Source of the DNA: RUG563 sp045590215
GTDB lineage: Bacteria > Bacillota > Clostridia > Christensenellales > Aristaeellaceae
DNA length: 64,000 nucleotides
Assembly (NCBI GenBank): GCA_045590215.1
Contig: JAZNQO010000026.1
Span: forward strand, 215,341-279,340
Direction of reading: 5' to 3'
The notes under the pieces were generated by a model. It was given only the letters and a program-made list of their open reading frames with translations, did no database searches and had not been told where the DNA came from. Shown one piece after another: positions 1-8,170 of the stretch. Each line of letters opens with the position of its first letter. Position 1 is the stretch's first letter. The translations under genes were made by a program, and so were the position numbers.

Positions 1-284
1 AAATCGTCACGGGTTACATAAATCTGGATATTGCCCTGCTGATCCAGCAGGCTTGCAAAAGAAGCTTTGCCCATCACACGGCGGCTCATCATCCGGCCGG
101 CCACAGACACTTTAACAGGCTCATGATCGTCAACGAAATTGCCGATGATGTCCTGGCTATAGTGCGTCACATCATAATGGGTAATCACAAAGGGATCCTG
201 CCCTGCTTCCTGCAGCGCAGCCAGCTTTTCCCGGCGAATCTGCTCCTGCTCGGAATAGGTGGGAGCATTCATTTCCTGGGCCAT
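1..284 (-). CDS. lysS: Lysine-tRNA ligase, N-terminal part (runs off window)
   Basis: Class II lysyl-tRNA synthetase, which charges tRNA-Lys in the cytoplasm. Only about 94 residues are present. The reverse strand reads MAQEMNAPTYSEQEQ, then an IRREKL helix, GQDPF and the VAGRMMSRRVMGKASFA stretch, which is the start of the OB-fold anticodon-binding domain of bacterial LysS. The start at 284 has a GAGG ribosome site upstream. It follows greA by 34 bases on the same strand with no terminator between, the common greA-lysS pair of Bacillota. The catalytic domain lies outside the window. Confidence 0.93.
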   Translation of the reverse strand, partial: MAQEMNAPTYSEQEQIRREKLAALQEAGQDPFVITHYDVTHYSQDIIGNFVDDHEPVKVSVAGRMMSRRVMGKASFASLLDQQGNIQIYVTRDD

Positions 285-318
285 ATCAATCAAACCTCAT
301 TTCTCTTTTGCGTAAAAA

Positions 319-810
319 TCAGCGGCGGATGCCCAGAATCTTCAGGGTCATGATGCCATCAGGAGCTTCCACCGTTACGGTTTCACCCGTTTTATGCCCA
401 AGCAGAGCTGCGCCCACGGGGCATTCATTGCTGATTTTGTTGGTCATGGGATCGCTTTCATGGGCACCCACGATGGTATATTCTTCTTCATCGCCATCTT
501 CCACAAACAGCACCTTCACAATGGTGGCCACGTTCACAGAATCGGTGGATACGTTCTCGTCGTCCACCACGATGGCGGTATGGATGGCATTTTCCAGCTC
601 CATAATTTCCGCTTCCAGGCGGCTCTGCTCGTTTTTTGCTTCGTCATATTCGGCGTTTTCGCTCAAATCGCCAAAGCCACGGGCGATGCTGATCTGCTCC
701 GCCACTTCGGCACGGCGAACCGTGGTCAAGTAATGGAGCTTTTCTTCCATTTTGCGCATCCCTTCGGGAGAGACCACCGTCTTATTGTGATATTCGTGTT
801 TTTCGCTCAT
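319..810 (-). CDS. greA: Transcription elongation factor GreA
   Basis: GreA binds the secondary channel of RNA polymerase and stimulates transcript cleavage in backtracked complexes. The 163-residue product has the usual length. An N-terminal coiled coil (about residues 10-75) carries the conserved tip RGFGDLSENAEYDEAK with its acidic residues, and the C-terminal FKBP-like domain includes the GxxxGD-like turns near SNECPVGAALLGHK. I chose the ATG at 810 rather than one 18 bases upstream because a GAGGAGG site sits 7 bases before it. It is first in an operon with lysS. Confidence 0.96.
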   Translation of the reverse strand: MSEKHEYHNKTVVSPEGMRKMEEKLHYLTTVRRAEVAEQISIARGFGDLSENAEYDEAKNEQSRLEAEIMELENAIHTAIVVDDENVSTDSVNVATIVKVLFVEDGDEEEYTIVGAHESDPMTNKISNECPVGAALLGHKTGETVTVEAPDGIMTLKILGIRR

Positions 811-978
811 TGTTTCGTTCCTCCTCATATTTTTAGGCTGATATCCCGCCTGATGCCTTCTTTCTCATCTCATTTCGAGCATCGGCGGCTGTGCGTTTGT
901 CTTTGCGTTTCGTTGTGCTGTGTAATGGCATTGAGCATTTGGGAATGCTGCTTTCCTTCCAGCAGACAACATTTATTT

Positions 979-1007
979 ATTATACATGAAACAGCTCTGA
1001 AATGCAA
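979..1007 (-). promoter_or_regulatory. Sigma-A promoter for greA-lysS
   Basis: On the minus strand TTGCAT (1007-1002) and TATAAT (984-979) are separated by 17 bases. The transcript would have a leader of about 160 bases before greA. I found no clear attenuator in the leader, only a short CTGCT/AGCAG hairpin. Confidence 0.7.
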
Positions 1008-1069
1008 CTGTCATAAGGCTTTTTTTGAGTCATCGCTGTAACTAATTTGTGTGTATTTTTTGATTTTTA

Positions 1070-1705
1070 TTACCTTCTTTGATTGATGTGCCATTGCAGC
1101 CGCTTCCATGCCATTTTCATCTCCAGCCACACATCCTTCCCAAAGAACAGGAAGAAGGGCAGCAGCGAAAAAATAAGCGCAACCTTGCCCGAAAGGGGCG
1201 ATACAAGAAAGGAATACAGCAGAATCACCGCATCTGCAATACCGATCCATTTCACCTTCACCGGCAAAAAGAAAAACAGCGTGAACTGCATTTCGGGATA
1301 CAGCATAGCAAAGCAGAGCAGCAGCGAAAGATTCAAATAATAATTCGTGGCCACACCTGTCAGAAACCCGGCAACGATATTACCCAGAATGCCAATGGCG
1401 TAATAGATATTGAACCGTGCGCTGCCCCATCTGTTTTCCAGGGCTGTGCCGAGAAAATAATAAAAATACAGGTTAATCAGAATGAAAAAAAGGCTTCCTG
1501 TGGGCGGCAGGGCCACAAAGGTGATCAGCCGCCAGATTTGCCCTTGCAAAATCAATTCCCGGTTGAAATACAAAAGCTCGCTGGCACTGCGCAGGGGCAG
1601 TAAATCCAGGATAAAAACGCCCAGCATGGCAAAGCACAGATATTTCATCAATTCCGGGATATAGTGCCTTCCCATCTTCCTTTCCAATTGATTCAAAAAG
1701 CGCAT
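1070..1705 (-). CDS. Rhomboid/Derlin-like multi-pass membrane protein, probably without protease activity
   Basis: A 211-residue integral membrane protein with about six hydrophobic segments. The order is an amphipathic N-terminus, a first membrane helix, a loop with QIWRLITF, then YYFLGTALENRWGSARF and further helices. The WRLIT and LExxWGS signatures are typical of the rhomboid superfamily, including Derlin-like members. The GxSG serine motif in helix 4 is not visible (the region reads LLLCFAMLYPEMQF), and neither is the histidine of helix 6, so proteolysis is unlikely. It has its own promoter, and the GGGAGGTG site supports the start at 1705. The role is unknown; membrane protein quality control is one possibility. 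Confidence 0.7.
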   Translation of the reverse strand: MRFLNQLERKMGRHYIPELMKYLCFAMLGVFILDLLPLRSASELLYFNRELILQGQIWRLITFVALPPTGSLFFILINLYFYYFLGTALENRWGSARFNIYYAIGILGNIVAGFLTGVATNYYLNLSLLLCFAMLYPEMQFTLFFFLPVKVKWIGIADAVILLYSFLVSPLSGKVALIFSLLPFFLFFGKDVWLEMKMAWKRLQWHINQRR

Positions 1706-1725
1706 TTTTCTTTCACCTCCCTTTC

Positions 1726-1753
1726 AGTATACCCCATTGAGCAGAAAAGTCAA
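1726..1753 (-). promoter_or_regulatory. Promoter of the rhomboid-like gene
   Basis: Minus strand TTGACT (1753-1748) and TATACT (1731-1726) with a 16-base spacer, about 20 bases upstream of the start codon. Confidence 0.65.
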
Positions 1754-1774
1754 TCATTGACATATTTTCAACAC

Positions 1775-1810
1775 AAAAAGCGGCCTCTGCGCTTTTTGCA
1801 CAAAGACCGC
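1775..1810 (-). terminator. Rho-independent terminator of the secreted-protein gene
   Basis: A 13-bp stem with three G-U pairs (arms 1798-1810 and 1780-1792), a five-base A loop on the transcript, and TTTTTG following. It lies 20 bases after the stop codon at 1831. Confidence 0.85.
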
Positions 1811-1830
1811 CTATGTTTCAAGAGATTCAA

Positions 1831-2376
1831 TTACCGGGCGTTTGCAACAGCCAGTTCCAAAGCTTTGAGGAAGCTGGTAACGATGATGGAGCAGCTGGTC
1901 TTGGCATCGGCATCGGCCAGCTTGCCGTCTTCGCCCAGTTCAGTGCCCAGCACTTCTTCCACCGTCTTGCCAATGCAATAGGCTTCAAAAGCAGCAGCCT
2001 GGGTGTACCATTCGCCTGCAGGAGCCTTAGCATAAGCCACCATGCCATAGTTTTCCTTCAGTTCCACCTTGGAAGCAAACACTTTGCCGGCTTCTGTCAG
2101 CACTTCGCCCTTGGCATTGAAGCCCAGCTTGGACTGGGTCATGTCAAAGCGGATGTTCTTGATCACATTGCCTTCGCCAAGAATCACGGTGCAGGTGGTG
2201 GCTTCCAGTTCAAACTGGCCATCATACATATCGCCGTCTTCTTCGTAGGCAGCTTCTGCGCCCTTGAGCTCGGTATAAACGCCCATACCCATCGTTTCAG
2301 CGGAAGCATTTGCCATGGCGAAAACGCCCAGCATAAGGGACAGAGCCAGAACCACGACCAACAGTTTCTTTGCCAT
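1831..2376 (-). CDS. Secreted protein of unknown function, about 18 kDa
   Basis: A 181-residue protein with a type I signal peptide (MAKKLLVVVLALSLMLGVFA, cleavage near ANASA|E). The mature part is acidic and has three cysteines (ATTC, EAYC, KTSC). A segment reading ELKENYGM..AKAPAGEWYTQAAAFEAY resembles, to my eye, a recurrent secreted clostridial family distantly like FMN-binding domains, but I cannot assign a function. It is monocistronic, with its own promoter and terminator. It sits divergently beside the apbE-rnf operon, which may hint at a redox or flavin link; this is speculation. Confidence 0.75.
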   Translation of the reverse strand: MAKKLLVVVLALSLMLGVFAMANASAETMGMGVYTELKGAEAAYEEDGDMYDGQFELEATTCTVILGEGNVIKNIRFDMTQSKLGFNAKGEVLTEAGKVFASKVELKENYGMVAYAKAPAGEWYTQAAAFEAYCIGKTVEEVLGTELGEDGKLADADAKTSCSIIVTSFLKALELAVANAR

Positions 2377-2414
2377 TTAAGTCAACCTCCAAAAAATAAT
2401 TGTTTTCGTTTTGT

Positions 2415-2444
2415 ATTATACACTATTTCACATCAGATAAACAA
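2415..2444 (-). promoter_or_regulatory. Promoter of the secreted-protein gene
   Basis: Minus strand TTGTTT (2444-2439) and TATAAT (2420-2415) with an 18-base spacer. Confidence 0.6.
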
Positions 2445-2524
2445 GCCTATTTTGCCTAATTCAGCACAAAAGTATGCTATTTTATTTCTTTATTGTTTTT
2501 TTCTGCTTTCCTTTCTTCTTTTCC

Positions 2525-2553
2525 TTGCGAATGTGCTGTTTATTTGTTATAAT
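2525..2553 (+). promoter_or_regulatory. Promoter of the apbE-rnf operon
   Basis: TTGCGA (2525-2530) and TATAAT (2548-2553) with a 17-base spacer. The ribosome site before apbE is weak, with only ATGAG in front of the ATG at 2604. Confidence 0.7.
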
Positions 2554-2603
2554 GTATAATGTGTTTTAAGCGCAGATATTATTTTATTGAAATGAGTTAA
2601 ACC

Positions 2604-3650
2604 ATGAAACGATGGATGACGCTTCTTCTTGCAGTAATTTTGTTTTTGTGTTCCTTTCCAGCCCATGCCGAAACAAAATTCTCCCGTAATATCTTTGGCT
2701 TTTTTGATACAGTCACAACACTGATGGGCTATACGGATTCCGAGGAATCCTTTGATCATGTTTGCCGTAAGGTGACGGACAAGCTGCAGTCCCTCCATCG
2801 TCTGTTCGATGGCTATAACAGCTATCCCAATCTCCATAATCTCTGGTATCTGAACCGCCATGCGGCCAAAGAGCCGGTGGTGGTGGATGATGTCTTTTTC
2901 GATTTGCTTGCAAAATGCCAGCAAATGCAGTCCACCCCCGGCTATGAAAAGGTCAATATCGCCATGGGCAGCGTTTTGACCCTCTGGCATGAGGCAAGGG
3001 AAAACGGCACCCTGCCGGAGAAGGAAGCCCTTTCCGCTGCCGGAGAGCATATGGATTTTTCCAAGCTGGTGCTGGACAGCGAAAACAAAACCGTCTTCTT
3101 TTCCGATCCCAAGCTGAAGCTGGATTTGGGTGCCGTGGCCAAGGGCTATGCGGCTGATCAGGTAAAGGAAATTCTTTATCAGGAAATGCCCGCTTTCCTC
3201 ATCAGCTTGGGCGGCAATGTCTATTGCGGCGATGCGCCCATGGACGGCCGGAAACGCTGGGGGGTCAGCGTCCAGTGCCCGGATCAAATTACCCCCATTC
3301 AGCCCGGTTCCGATATGCTGGATGTGCTCTACGCCACAAACCTTTCCCTTGTCACCAGTGGCGATTATCAACGCTTTATGGAAATTGACGGCGTGCGCTA
3401 TCACCACATCATCGACCCCGATACCCTCATGCCGGCAAGCCATTTGCGTGCCGTGACGGTGGTTTGCGAAAGCGGCCTGAAGGCCGATTATCTCTCCACC
3501 CTTCTTTTCCTGCTTCCCTTTGAGGAAGGAAAAGCCCTTGTGGAAAGCCTGCCTGATACCGAAGCATTGTTTGTATTATCAGACGGCAGCTTGTATCTGA
3601 CCGACGGGCTGAAATTAATGGCGCAATCCCACGGCGCATCTGCCCGGTGA
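2604..3650 (+). CDS. apbE: FAD:protein FMN transferase, ApbE family
   Basis: Transfers FMN from FAD to a Ser/Thr in target proteins, here most likely RnfG and RnfD encoded downstream. The 348-residue product begins with a type I signal peptide (cut near AHA|E), so it acts outside the membrane where the RnfG and RnfD flavins sit. Family features are the DLGAVAKGYAAD segment around residue 175, SLGGNVYCGD, and YHHIIDPDT with the metal-binding Asp near residue 270. It is the first gene of a nine-gene operon ending with rnfB. Its place beside its substrates supports the call strongly. Confidence 0.94.
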   Translation: MKRWMTLLLAVILFLCSFPAHAETKFSRNIFGFFDTVTTLMGYTDSEESFDHVCRKVTDKLQSLHRLFDGYNSYPNLHNLWYLNRHAAKEPVVVDDVFFDLLAKCQQMQSTPGYEKVNIAMGSVLTLWHEARENGTLPEKEALSAAGEHMDFSKLVLDSENKTVFFSDPKLKLDLGAVAKGYAADQVKEILYQEMPAFLISLGGNVYCGDAPMDGRKRWGVSVQCPDQITPIQPGSDMLDVLYATNLSLVTSGDYQRFMEIDGVRYHHIIDPDTLMPASHLRAVTVVCESGLKADYLSTLLFLLPFEEGKALVESLPDTEALFVLSDGSLYLTDGLKLMAQSHGASAR

Positions 3651-3663
3651 AAAGAGGAATGCC

Positions 3664-4065
3664 ATGTTTCGCAAAAAAGATGTGCTTTTGATCGGCCTTG
3701 TGCTGCTAATGGCAGCCGGTATCTTTTTATTTCAGTTCCTGTCCGCAAAGAACACCCATGCCGCAGGTTTTGTGCGCATTTGGGTGGACGGCAGCGTATA
3801 CCGGGAAATTCCCCTTGGCAAAGCGCAGGACATCGCCATTTTGCAGGAAAACGGCTGTGAAAACATCCTGTATCTGACAGAAAACGGCTTTTTCATGCAA
3901 AGTGCCAATTGCTCCAATCAGCTGTGCATCGGCCAGGGAGAAGTGAATGAAGATAATTATCCCCTGCGCTCCCTCGGCACTCATGTTTTGTGCCTGCCCA
4001 ACCGTGTGGATGTGGAGCTGGTGCTGGAGAACGTTACCCCGGCTTCGGATGCGCCGGATATCTGA
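3664..4065 (+). CDS. NusG domain II-containing membrane-anchored protein
   Basis: A 133-residue protein with one N-terminal membrane helix (about residues 7-27) and an extracytoplasmic beta-rich domain of the NusG-II type (VRIWVDGSVYREIPL, ENGFFMQSANCSNQLCIGQGEV). Two cysteines in NCSNQLC are typical of this small family. Such proteins commonly sit between apbE and rnf genes in Clostridia. The biochemical role is not established; a part in flavinylation or assembly of Rnf is inferred from context alone. It lies 13 bases after apbE. Confidence 0.8.
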   Translation: MFRKKDVLLIGLVLLMAAGIFLFQFLSAKNTHAAGFVRIWVDGSVYREIPLGKAQDIAILQENGCENILYLTENGFFMQSANCSNQLCIGQGEVNEDNYPLRSLGTHVLCLPNRVDVELVLENVTPASDAPDI

Positions 4066-4081
4066 TTGTCAGGGAGGAACC

Positions 4082-4621
4082 ATGAACACCCGTAAAATCA
4101 CCCTGCTTGGCATAATGCTTTCCCTGATGCTGATCCTCGGCTTTGTGGAAAGGCAGTTTGTGCTGGTGCCGCAGGCTCCGGCCATCAAGCCCGGCTTTTC
4201 CAATATTGTTCTGATGTATGCCCTCTATTACCTCGGCTGGCCCTCTGCATTGCTTCTGCTTTTCCTGAAGGTTTTACTCAGCGGGCTGCTCTTTGCCGGG
4301 GTCAGCGGTATGGCCTATGCCTTTTGCGGCGGCATGCTGGCCTTCCTTATCATGCTGCTTTTACACAAGAGCAAAAGCCTTGGCATTCCCGGCGTCAGCG
4401 TTGCTGGGGCTGCGATGCACATGATGGGGCAAATTCTCTGCTCAAGGCTGCTGCTTGGCAGCTGGGCTGCCGCTGTGCAGCTTCCCCTTCTTCTCGTTTC
4501 CGCCGTTATCACCGGCGTTCTCAATGGCGTGATTACTGCCCATGTAATCCGTGCCCTCAATCAAACAAAGCTGCCTTTCCTTCCCAAAGGGAAAGCAGAT
4601 AAGGAGGTAAAAACCAAGTGA
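4082..4621 (+). CDS. Gx transporter family / heptaprenyl diphosphate synthase component I-like membrane protein
   Basis: A 179-residue protein with about five hydrophobic segments, beginning MNTRKITLLGIMLSLMLILG and containing the PAIKPGFSNIVLMYALYYLG and GMAYAFCGGMLAF segments of the Hpre_diP_synt_I family. That family is often annotated as a subunit of heptaprenyl diphosphate synthase but looks like an ECF-type small transporter. It commonly accompanies ApbE/NusG-II/Rnf genes, and a role in supplying a precursor or flavin is a guess. GGGAGG lies before the ATG. The stop codon overlaps the GTG start of rnfG. Confidence 0.8.
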   Translation: MNTRKITLLGIMLSLMLILGFVERQFVLVPQAPAIKPGFSNIVLMYALYYLGWPSALLLLFLKVLLSGLLFAGVSGMAYAFCGGMLAFLIMLLLHKSKSLGIPGVSVAGAAMHMMGQILCSRLLLGSWAAAVQLPLLLVSAVITGVLNGVITAHVIRALNQTKLPFLPKGKADKEVKTK

Positions 4622-5847
4622 AGAAAAAACTCCCTGCCTTTCTGGTGCTGCTGGTAATTACGCTGATTGCCGGGCTGGTGCTGGGCGGAACCTACCAAAT
4701 CACCAAAGACCCCATCGATACCCAAGCCCTGCAGGCTGCTGAAAATGCCAGAAAAGCTGCCCTGCCCATGGCTGAATCTTTTTCCGAAATTCCTCTGCCG
4801 GAGGGCAGCAAGCTCTCCTGGTGCTATGAAGGCAAAAAGGGCGATGAACTCGTCGGCTATGTGGCCATGTGCAAGGTGCAAGGCTTTGGCGGCGAAGTGG
4901 AAGTGATTGCCGGGGTGGATACCAACCTCGTGATTACCGGCGTGAATGTGGGCGGCAGCAATTTCTCCGAAACCGCTGGTTTGGGTGCCAAGGCAAAGGA
5001 TGCCGCTTTCACTGATCGCTTTCTTGGCAAAACGGCACCGCTTCGCATTATCAAGGCTGGCGATAACGCTGCCGATAATACGGTGGACGCCATCACCGCA
5101 GCCACCATTACCTCCAGTGCTGTCAATGGCGGCGTGAATAATATTTCTGCTTATATCAAATCCCTCCTCTTCCCCGAAACGGAAGCAGAAGGAAGCGAAG
5201 CCGCTTATGTCACCTTCGGCGCATCCTCCAAGGGCTATAAGGGGCCGGTCTGGGTGGATGTGGCTTTCGATACGGAAGGAACAATCCTCTCCCTTTCCGT
5301 GGGCAATGAAAAGTTCCAGGAGACGGAAGGTGTGGGCACGCAGGTGAAGGACGAAGCTTTTACCGCCCAGTTTATTGGCAAGAAGGCTCCCGTCGCCATG
5401 GAAGATATCGACACCATTACCGGGGCTACCGTTTCTTCCACTGCCGTTGTCAATGCCGTGAACAAGGCCTATGACAAATATCTGGCCGCCGATGACCCGG
5501 CGCAGGAAGCCATTCCAGAAGAAAAAGCCCCGGAAGCTGGTGCTGTGCCTGTCACGGGTGAGGTTTTTGGCGCATCCGCCAAGGGCTATAAAGGCCCTGT
5601 TTGGGTAGATGTCACCTTTGATGCCGATGGCAAAATCACGTCCCTTTCCGTGGGCAATGAGAAGTTCAAAGAAACGGATGGCTTGGGCACGCAGGTGAAA
5701 GAAAAAGCCTTTACCAGCCAGTTTATCGGCAAACAAGCTCCCGTTTCCATGGAAGATATTGACGCCGCCACCGGAGCTACCGTCTCTTCCAACGCCGTGG
5801 TCAATGCCATCAATAAGGCTTATGAAAAATCTCTGGGTCAGGAATAA
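4618..5847 (+). CDS. rnfG: Rnf complex subunit G with three FMN-binding domains
   Basis: RnfG is the membrane-anchored, covalently flavinylated subunit that passes electrons on the outer face. It starts at GTG 4618, after AAGGAGGT. It has one N-terminal membrane helix (residues 6-26), then three FMN-binding domains instead of one. Their flavin-attachment motifs are TAATITSS (near residue 160), TGATVSST (near 268) and TGATVSSN (near 385). The first has Ala where Gly is usual. Domains two and three (about 193-292 and 309-408) are nearly identical, and a Glu/Ala/Pro-rich linker (about 292-310) joins them. At 409 residues it is about twice the usual length. The gene sits before rnfC rather than after rnfD. 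Confidence 0.9.
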   Translation: MKKKLPAFLVLLVITLIAGLVLGGTYQITKDPIDTQALQAAENARKAALPMAESFSEIPLPEGSKLSWCYEGKKGDELVGYVAMCKVQGFGGEVEVIAGVDTNLVITGVNVGGSNFSETAGLGAKAKDAAFTDRFLGKTAPLRIIKAGDNAADNTVDAITAATITSSAVNGGVNNISAYIKSLLFPETEAEGSEAAYVTFGASSKGYKGPVWVDVAFDTEGTILSLSVGNEKFQETEGVGTQVKDEAFTAQFIGKKAPVAMEDIDTITGATVSSTAVVNAVNKAYDKYLAADDPAQEAIPEEKAPEAGAVPVTGEVFGASAKGYKGPVWVDVTFDADGKITSLSVGNEKFKETDGLGTQVKEKAFTSQFIGKQAPVSMEDIDAATGATVSSNAVVNAINKAYEKSLGQE

Positions 5848-5882
5848 CCCATATCAATTCTGAAAACGAGGTGCATTCCTTC

Positions 5883-7247
5883 ATGAAAAAAACATTCAAA
5901 CGGGGCGGCATTCATCCCCTGCATCATGAAGGCAGCGGCAAGCTGCCCACCAGGGATAAGCCCATTGAAGATTATGTGTCTGATAGCGTGGTCATCCATA
6001 TGGCCATGAATATTGGTGCCCCGGCCACCCCCTGCGTGAAAAAGGGTGATTATGTGAAAGTGGGTCAGGTCATCGGCACAGCAAACGGCTTTATGAGCGT
6101 TCCTGTCCACGCCAGCATTTCCGGCGAAGTGACCGCCGTGGAGCAGATTCCCTACCTTGGCGCAAGCCCTGTGATGGCCGTTTCCATTAAAAACGATTTC
6201 ACCGATACTTGGGAAGAATTAAAACCCCTTGGCTCTGTGGAGCAGGTGGACCCCTCCCTTGTGATTCCCGCCATCCAAAACGCCGGTATCACCGGCATGG
6301 GCGGCGCATCCTTCCCCACCCATGTGAAGCTCACCTTCCGGGAAGGGGCCGTTTGCGATACGATCATCGTCAATGGTGCCGAATGTGAAACTCATCTCAC
6401 CGCCGACCATCGACTGATGATCGAAAACAGCGTCCGCATTGTTGACGGCCTGCGTGCTGTGATGCGTGCGCTGAATGTGGATAAGGGCGTTATCGCCATC
6501 GAAGATAATAAACCCGAATCCATTGCCGCCATGGAAAAGGCCGCCAACGGCCGGGATGGCGTTGTGGTGCAGGTATTGAAAACCAAATACCCTCAAGGCG
6601 GTGAAAAGCAGCTGATTGAAGCCGTAACAGGCCGTCAGGTGCCTGCCGGAAAATTGCCCATTGACGCCCATGTGGTGGTGCTCAATGTAGGCACCTGCGC
6701 CGCCATTGCCGATGCCATCATTGACGGTACGCCCCTTGTGAGCCGTATCTGCACGGTCACCGGCTGCGTGCGCAATCCCAAAAACCTTCGCATCCGTGTG
6801 GGTACTGTAGTGGAGGATATGATCGGTGCCTGCGGCGGCTTCTCCGAAAACCCCGGCAAGGTGTTTTTCGGCGGTGCCATGACGGGCATTGCCATCCCCA
6901 ATATCTCTACCCCCACCGCTAAGTCCACCAACGGCGTGGTTGTGCTGTCGGAGCAGGATGCCAAGTCCTTGGACGAAAGTGCCTGCATCCGCTGCGGCCG
7001 TTGCGTGGCCGCCTGCCCTGTCGGCCTCAACCCTTACCAAATCAAAGTAGCCGCTGACGCAAGCGACTTTGCCGCTGCCGAAAAGCTGCATGTGATGGAC
7101 TGCATGCTGTGCGGCTCCTGCGCTTTTGTGTGCCCTGCCCGCCGCTGGCTCACGCCTTCCTTCCGCTTTGCCAAGGAAAAGATTACAGCCGAAAAGCGTG
7201 CACAAGCCGCCAAAGCCGCCGCTGAAAAAGGAGGTGCTGCGAAATGA
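5883..7247 (+). CDS. rnfC: Rnf complex subunit C (NADH-binding, two 4Fe-4S clusters)
   Basis: The soluble subunit that binds NAD(H) and FMN and exchanges electrons with the membrane part. The product is 454 residues. An N-terminal barrel-sandwich region (KRGGIHPLHHEG) is followed by the flavoprotein fold with GMGGASFPTHVK and NGAECETHLTADHRLM, and the tail has two CxxCxxC motifs (CIRCGRCVAACPVG and CMLCGSCAFVCPA). I chose the ATG at 5883, preceded by ACGAGGTG, over an in-frame GTG inside that ribosome site. The stop overlaps the rnfD start by four bases. Confidence 0.95.
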   Translation: MKKTFKRGGIHPLHHEGSGKLPTRDKPIEDYVSDSVVIHMAMNIGAPATPCVKKGDYVKVGQVIGTANGFMSVPVHASISGEVTAVEQIPYLGASPVMAVSIKNDFTDTWEELKPLGSVEQVDPSLVIPAIQNAGITGMGGASFPTHVKLTFREGAVCDTIIVNGAECETHLTADHRLMIENSVRIVDGLRAVMRALNVDKGVIAIEDNKPESIAAMEKAANGRDGVVVQVLKTKYPQGGEKQLIEAVTGRQVPAGKLPIDAHVVVLNVGTCAAIADAIIDGTPLVSRICTVTGCVRNPKNLRIRVGTVVEDMIGACGGFSENPGKVFFGGAMTGIAIPNISTPTAKSTNGVVVLSEQDAKSLDESACIRCGRCVAACPVGLNPYQIKVAADASDFAAAEKLHVMDCMLCGSCAFVCPARRWLTPSFRFAKEKITAEKRAQAAKAAAEKGGAAK

Positions 7248-8170
7248 ATTTGAGAATTTCCACCGCTCCCCATTATCATCATCCCATTACCACCAATCGC
7301 CTGATGCTGTATGTGCTGCTTTCGCTGCTTCCAGCCACTGCCTTTGGCATTTACGCCTTCGGCATCCCGGCAGCCGTGCTGATTGCCATCTCCTGCGCAA
7401 CTGCTGTGCTTTGCGAGTTTTTGTGGCAGAAGATTGCTAAAAAGCCTGTCCGCATCGGCGATTGCTCCGCCCTTGTTACCGGCCTCATTCTGGCTCTCAA
7501 TCTTCCGGCTAATGCGCCCTGGTGGCTGGCGGTGATCGGCAGTGCCTTCGCCATCCTGATTGTAAAGCAGCTTTTCGGCGGCATCGGCGATAACTTCCTG
7601 AACCCTGCCATTGCTGCCCGTGCGGTGCTGCTGGCCTCCTGGCCTGTGCATATGACCCGCTATGTAGTCCCCACCTTCTTTGAAGCAGGCGTTGATGCCG
7701 TCACAGGGGCTACCCCCCTTGCAACTCGCTCGGCAGAGCTCATGGATCTTTTCATGGGGCGCATTCCCGGCTGTATCGGCGAAGTGAGCAAGATTGCTAT
7801 TTTGTTGGGTCTCCTCATTCTCCTTGTTACCAAGACCGTCACATGGCATATCCCCGTGACGATGGTGGCAAGCGTCTTCGTCTTCTCCTGGCTCTTTGGG
7901 GCAGATCCCGTGTATGCCATTCTTTCCGGCGGCGTGTTGTTTGGTGCCGTGTTCATGGCAACGGATTATGTCACCTCCCCCATGACCAGGATGGGCCAAG
8001 TGATTTACGCTTTCGGCATTGGCCTTATCATTGCCGTTATCCGTAATTTCGGTGCCTATCCCGAAGGGGTCACTTACGGCATTCTGTTAATGAATGTGGC
8101 TACGCCCCTCATTGATCGTTTCACACCCCAAAAGATATACGGCTATCAGAAGGAGGTTAAAAAAGCATGA
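7244..8170 (+). CDS. rnfD: Rnf complex subunit D (flavinylated membrane subunit)
   Basis: A 308-residue integral membrane protein, homologous to NqrB, with about nine hydrophobic helices. It carries covalent FMN on a Thr in the motif DAVTGATPLATR (about residues 151-162), the ApbE target. NPAIAARAVLLASWP and VFMATDYVTSPMTRMGQ are family signatures. ATGA overlaps join it to rnfC upstream and rnfE downstream, so its translation is coupled. Confidence 0.95.
   Translation: MNLRISTAPHYHHPITTNRLMLYVLLSLLPATAFGIYAFGIPAAVLIAISCATAVLCEFLWQKIAKKPVRIGDCSALVTGLILALNLPANAPWWLAVIGSAFAILIVKQLFGGIGDNFLNPAIAARAVLLASWPVHMTRYVVPTFFEAGVDAVTGATPLATRSAELMDLFMGRIPGCIGEVSKIAILLGLLILLVTKTVTWHIPVTMVASVFVFSWLFGADPVYAILSGGVLFGAVFMATDYVTSPMTRMGQVIYAFGIGLIIAVIRNFGAYPEGVTYGILLMNVATPLIDRFTPQKIYGYQKEVKKA

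Noticed and set aside
811..978. The long greA leader as an attenuator or T-box
   Set aside because: No T-box sequence, no terminator stem before greA; only a weak short hairpin.
5215..5840. Two near-identical stretches of about 270 bp as a possible DNA repeat or assembly artefact
   Set aside because: They are in-frame duplicated FMN-binding domains of RnfG with many silent differences between copies.
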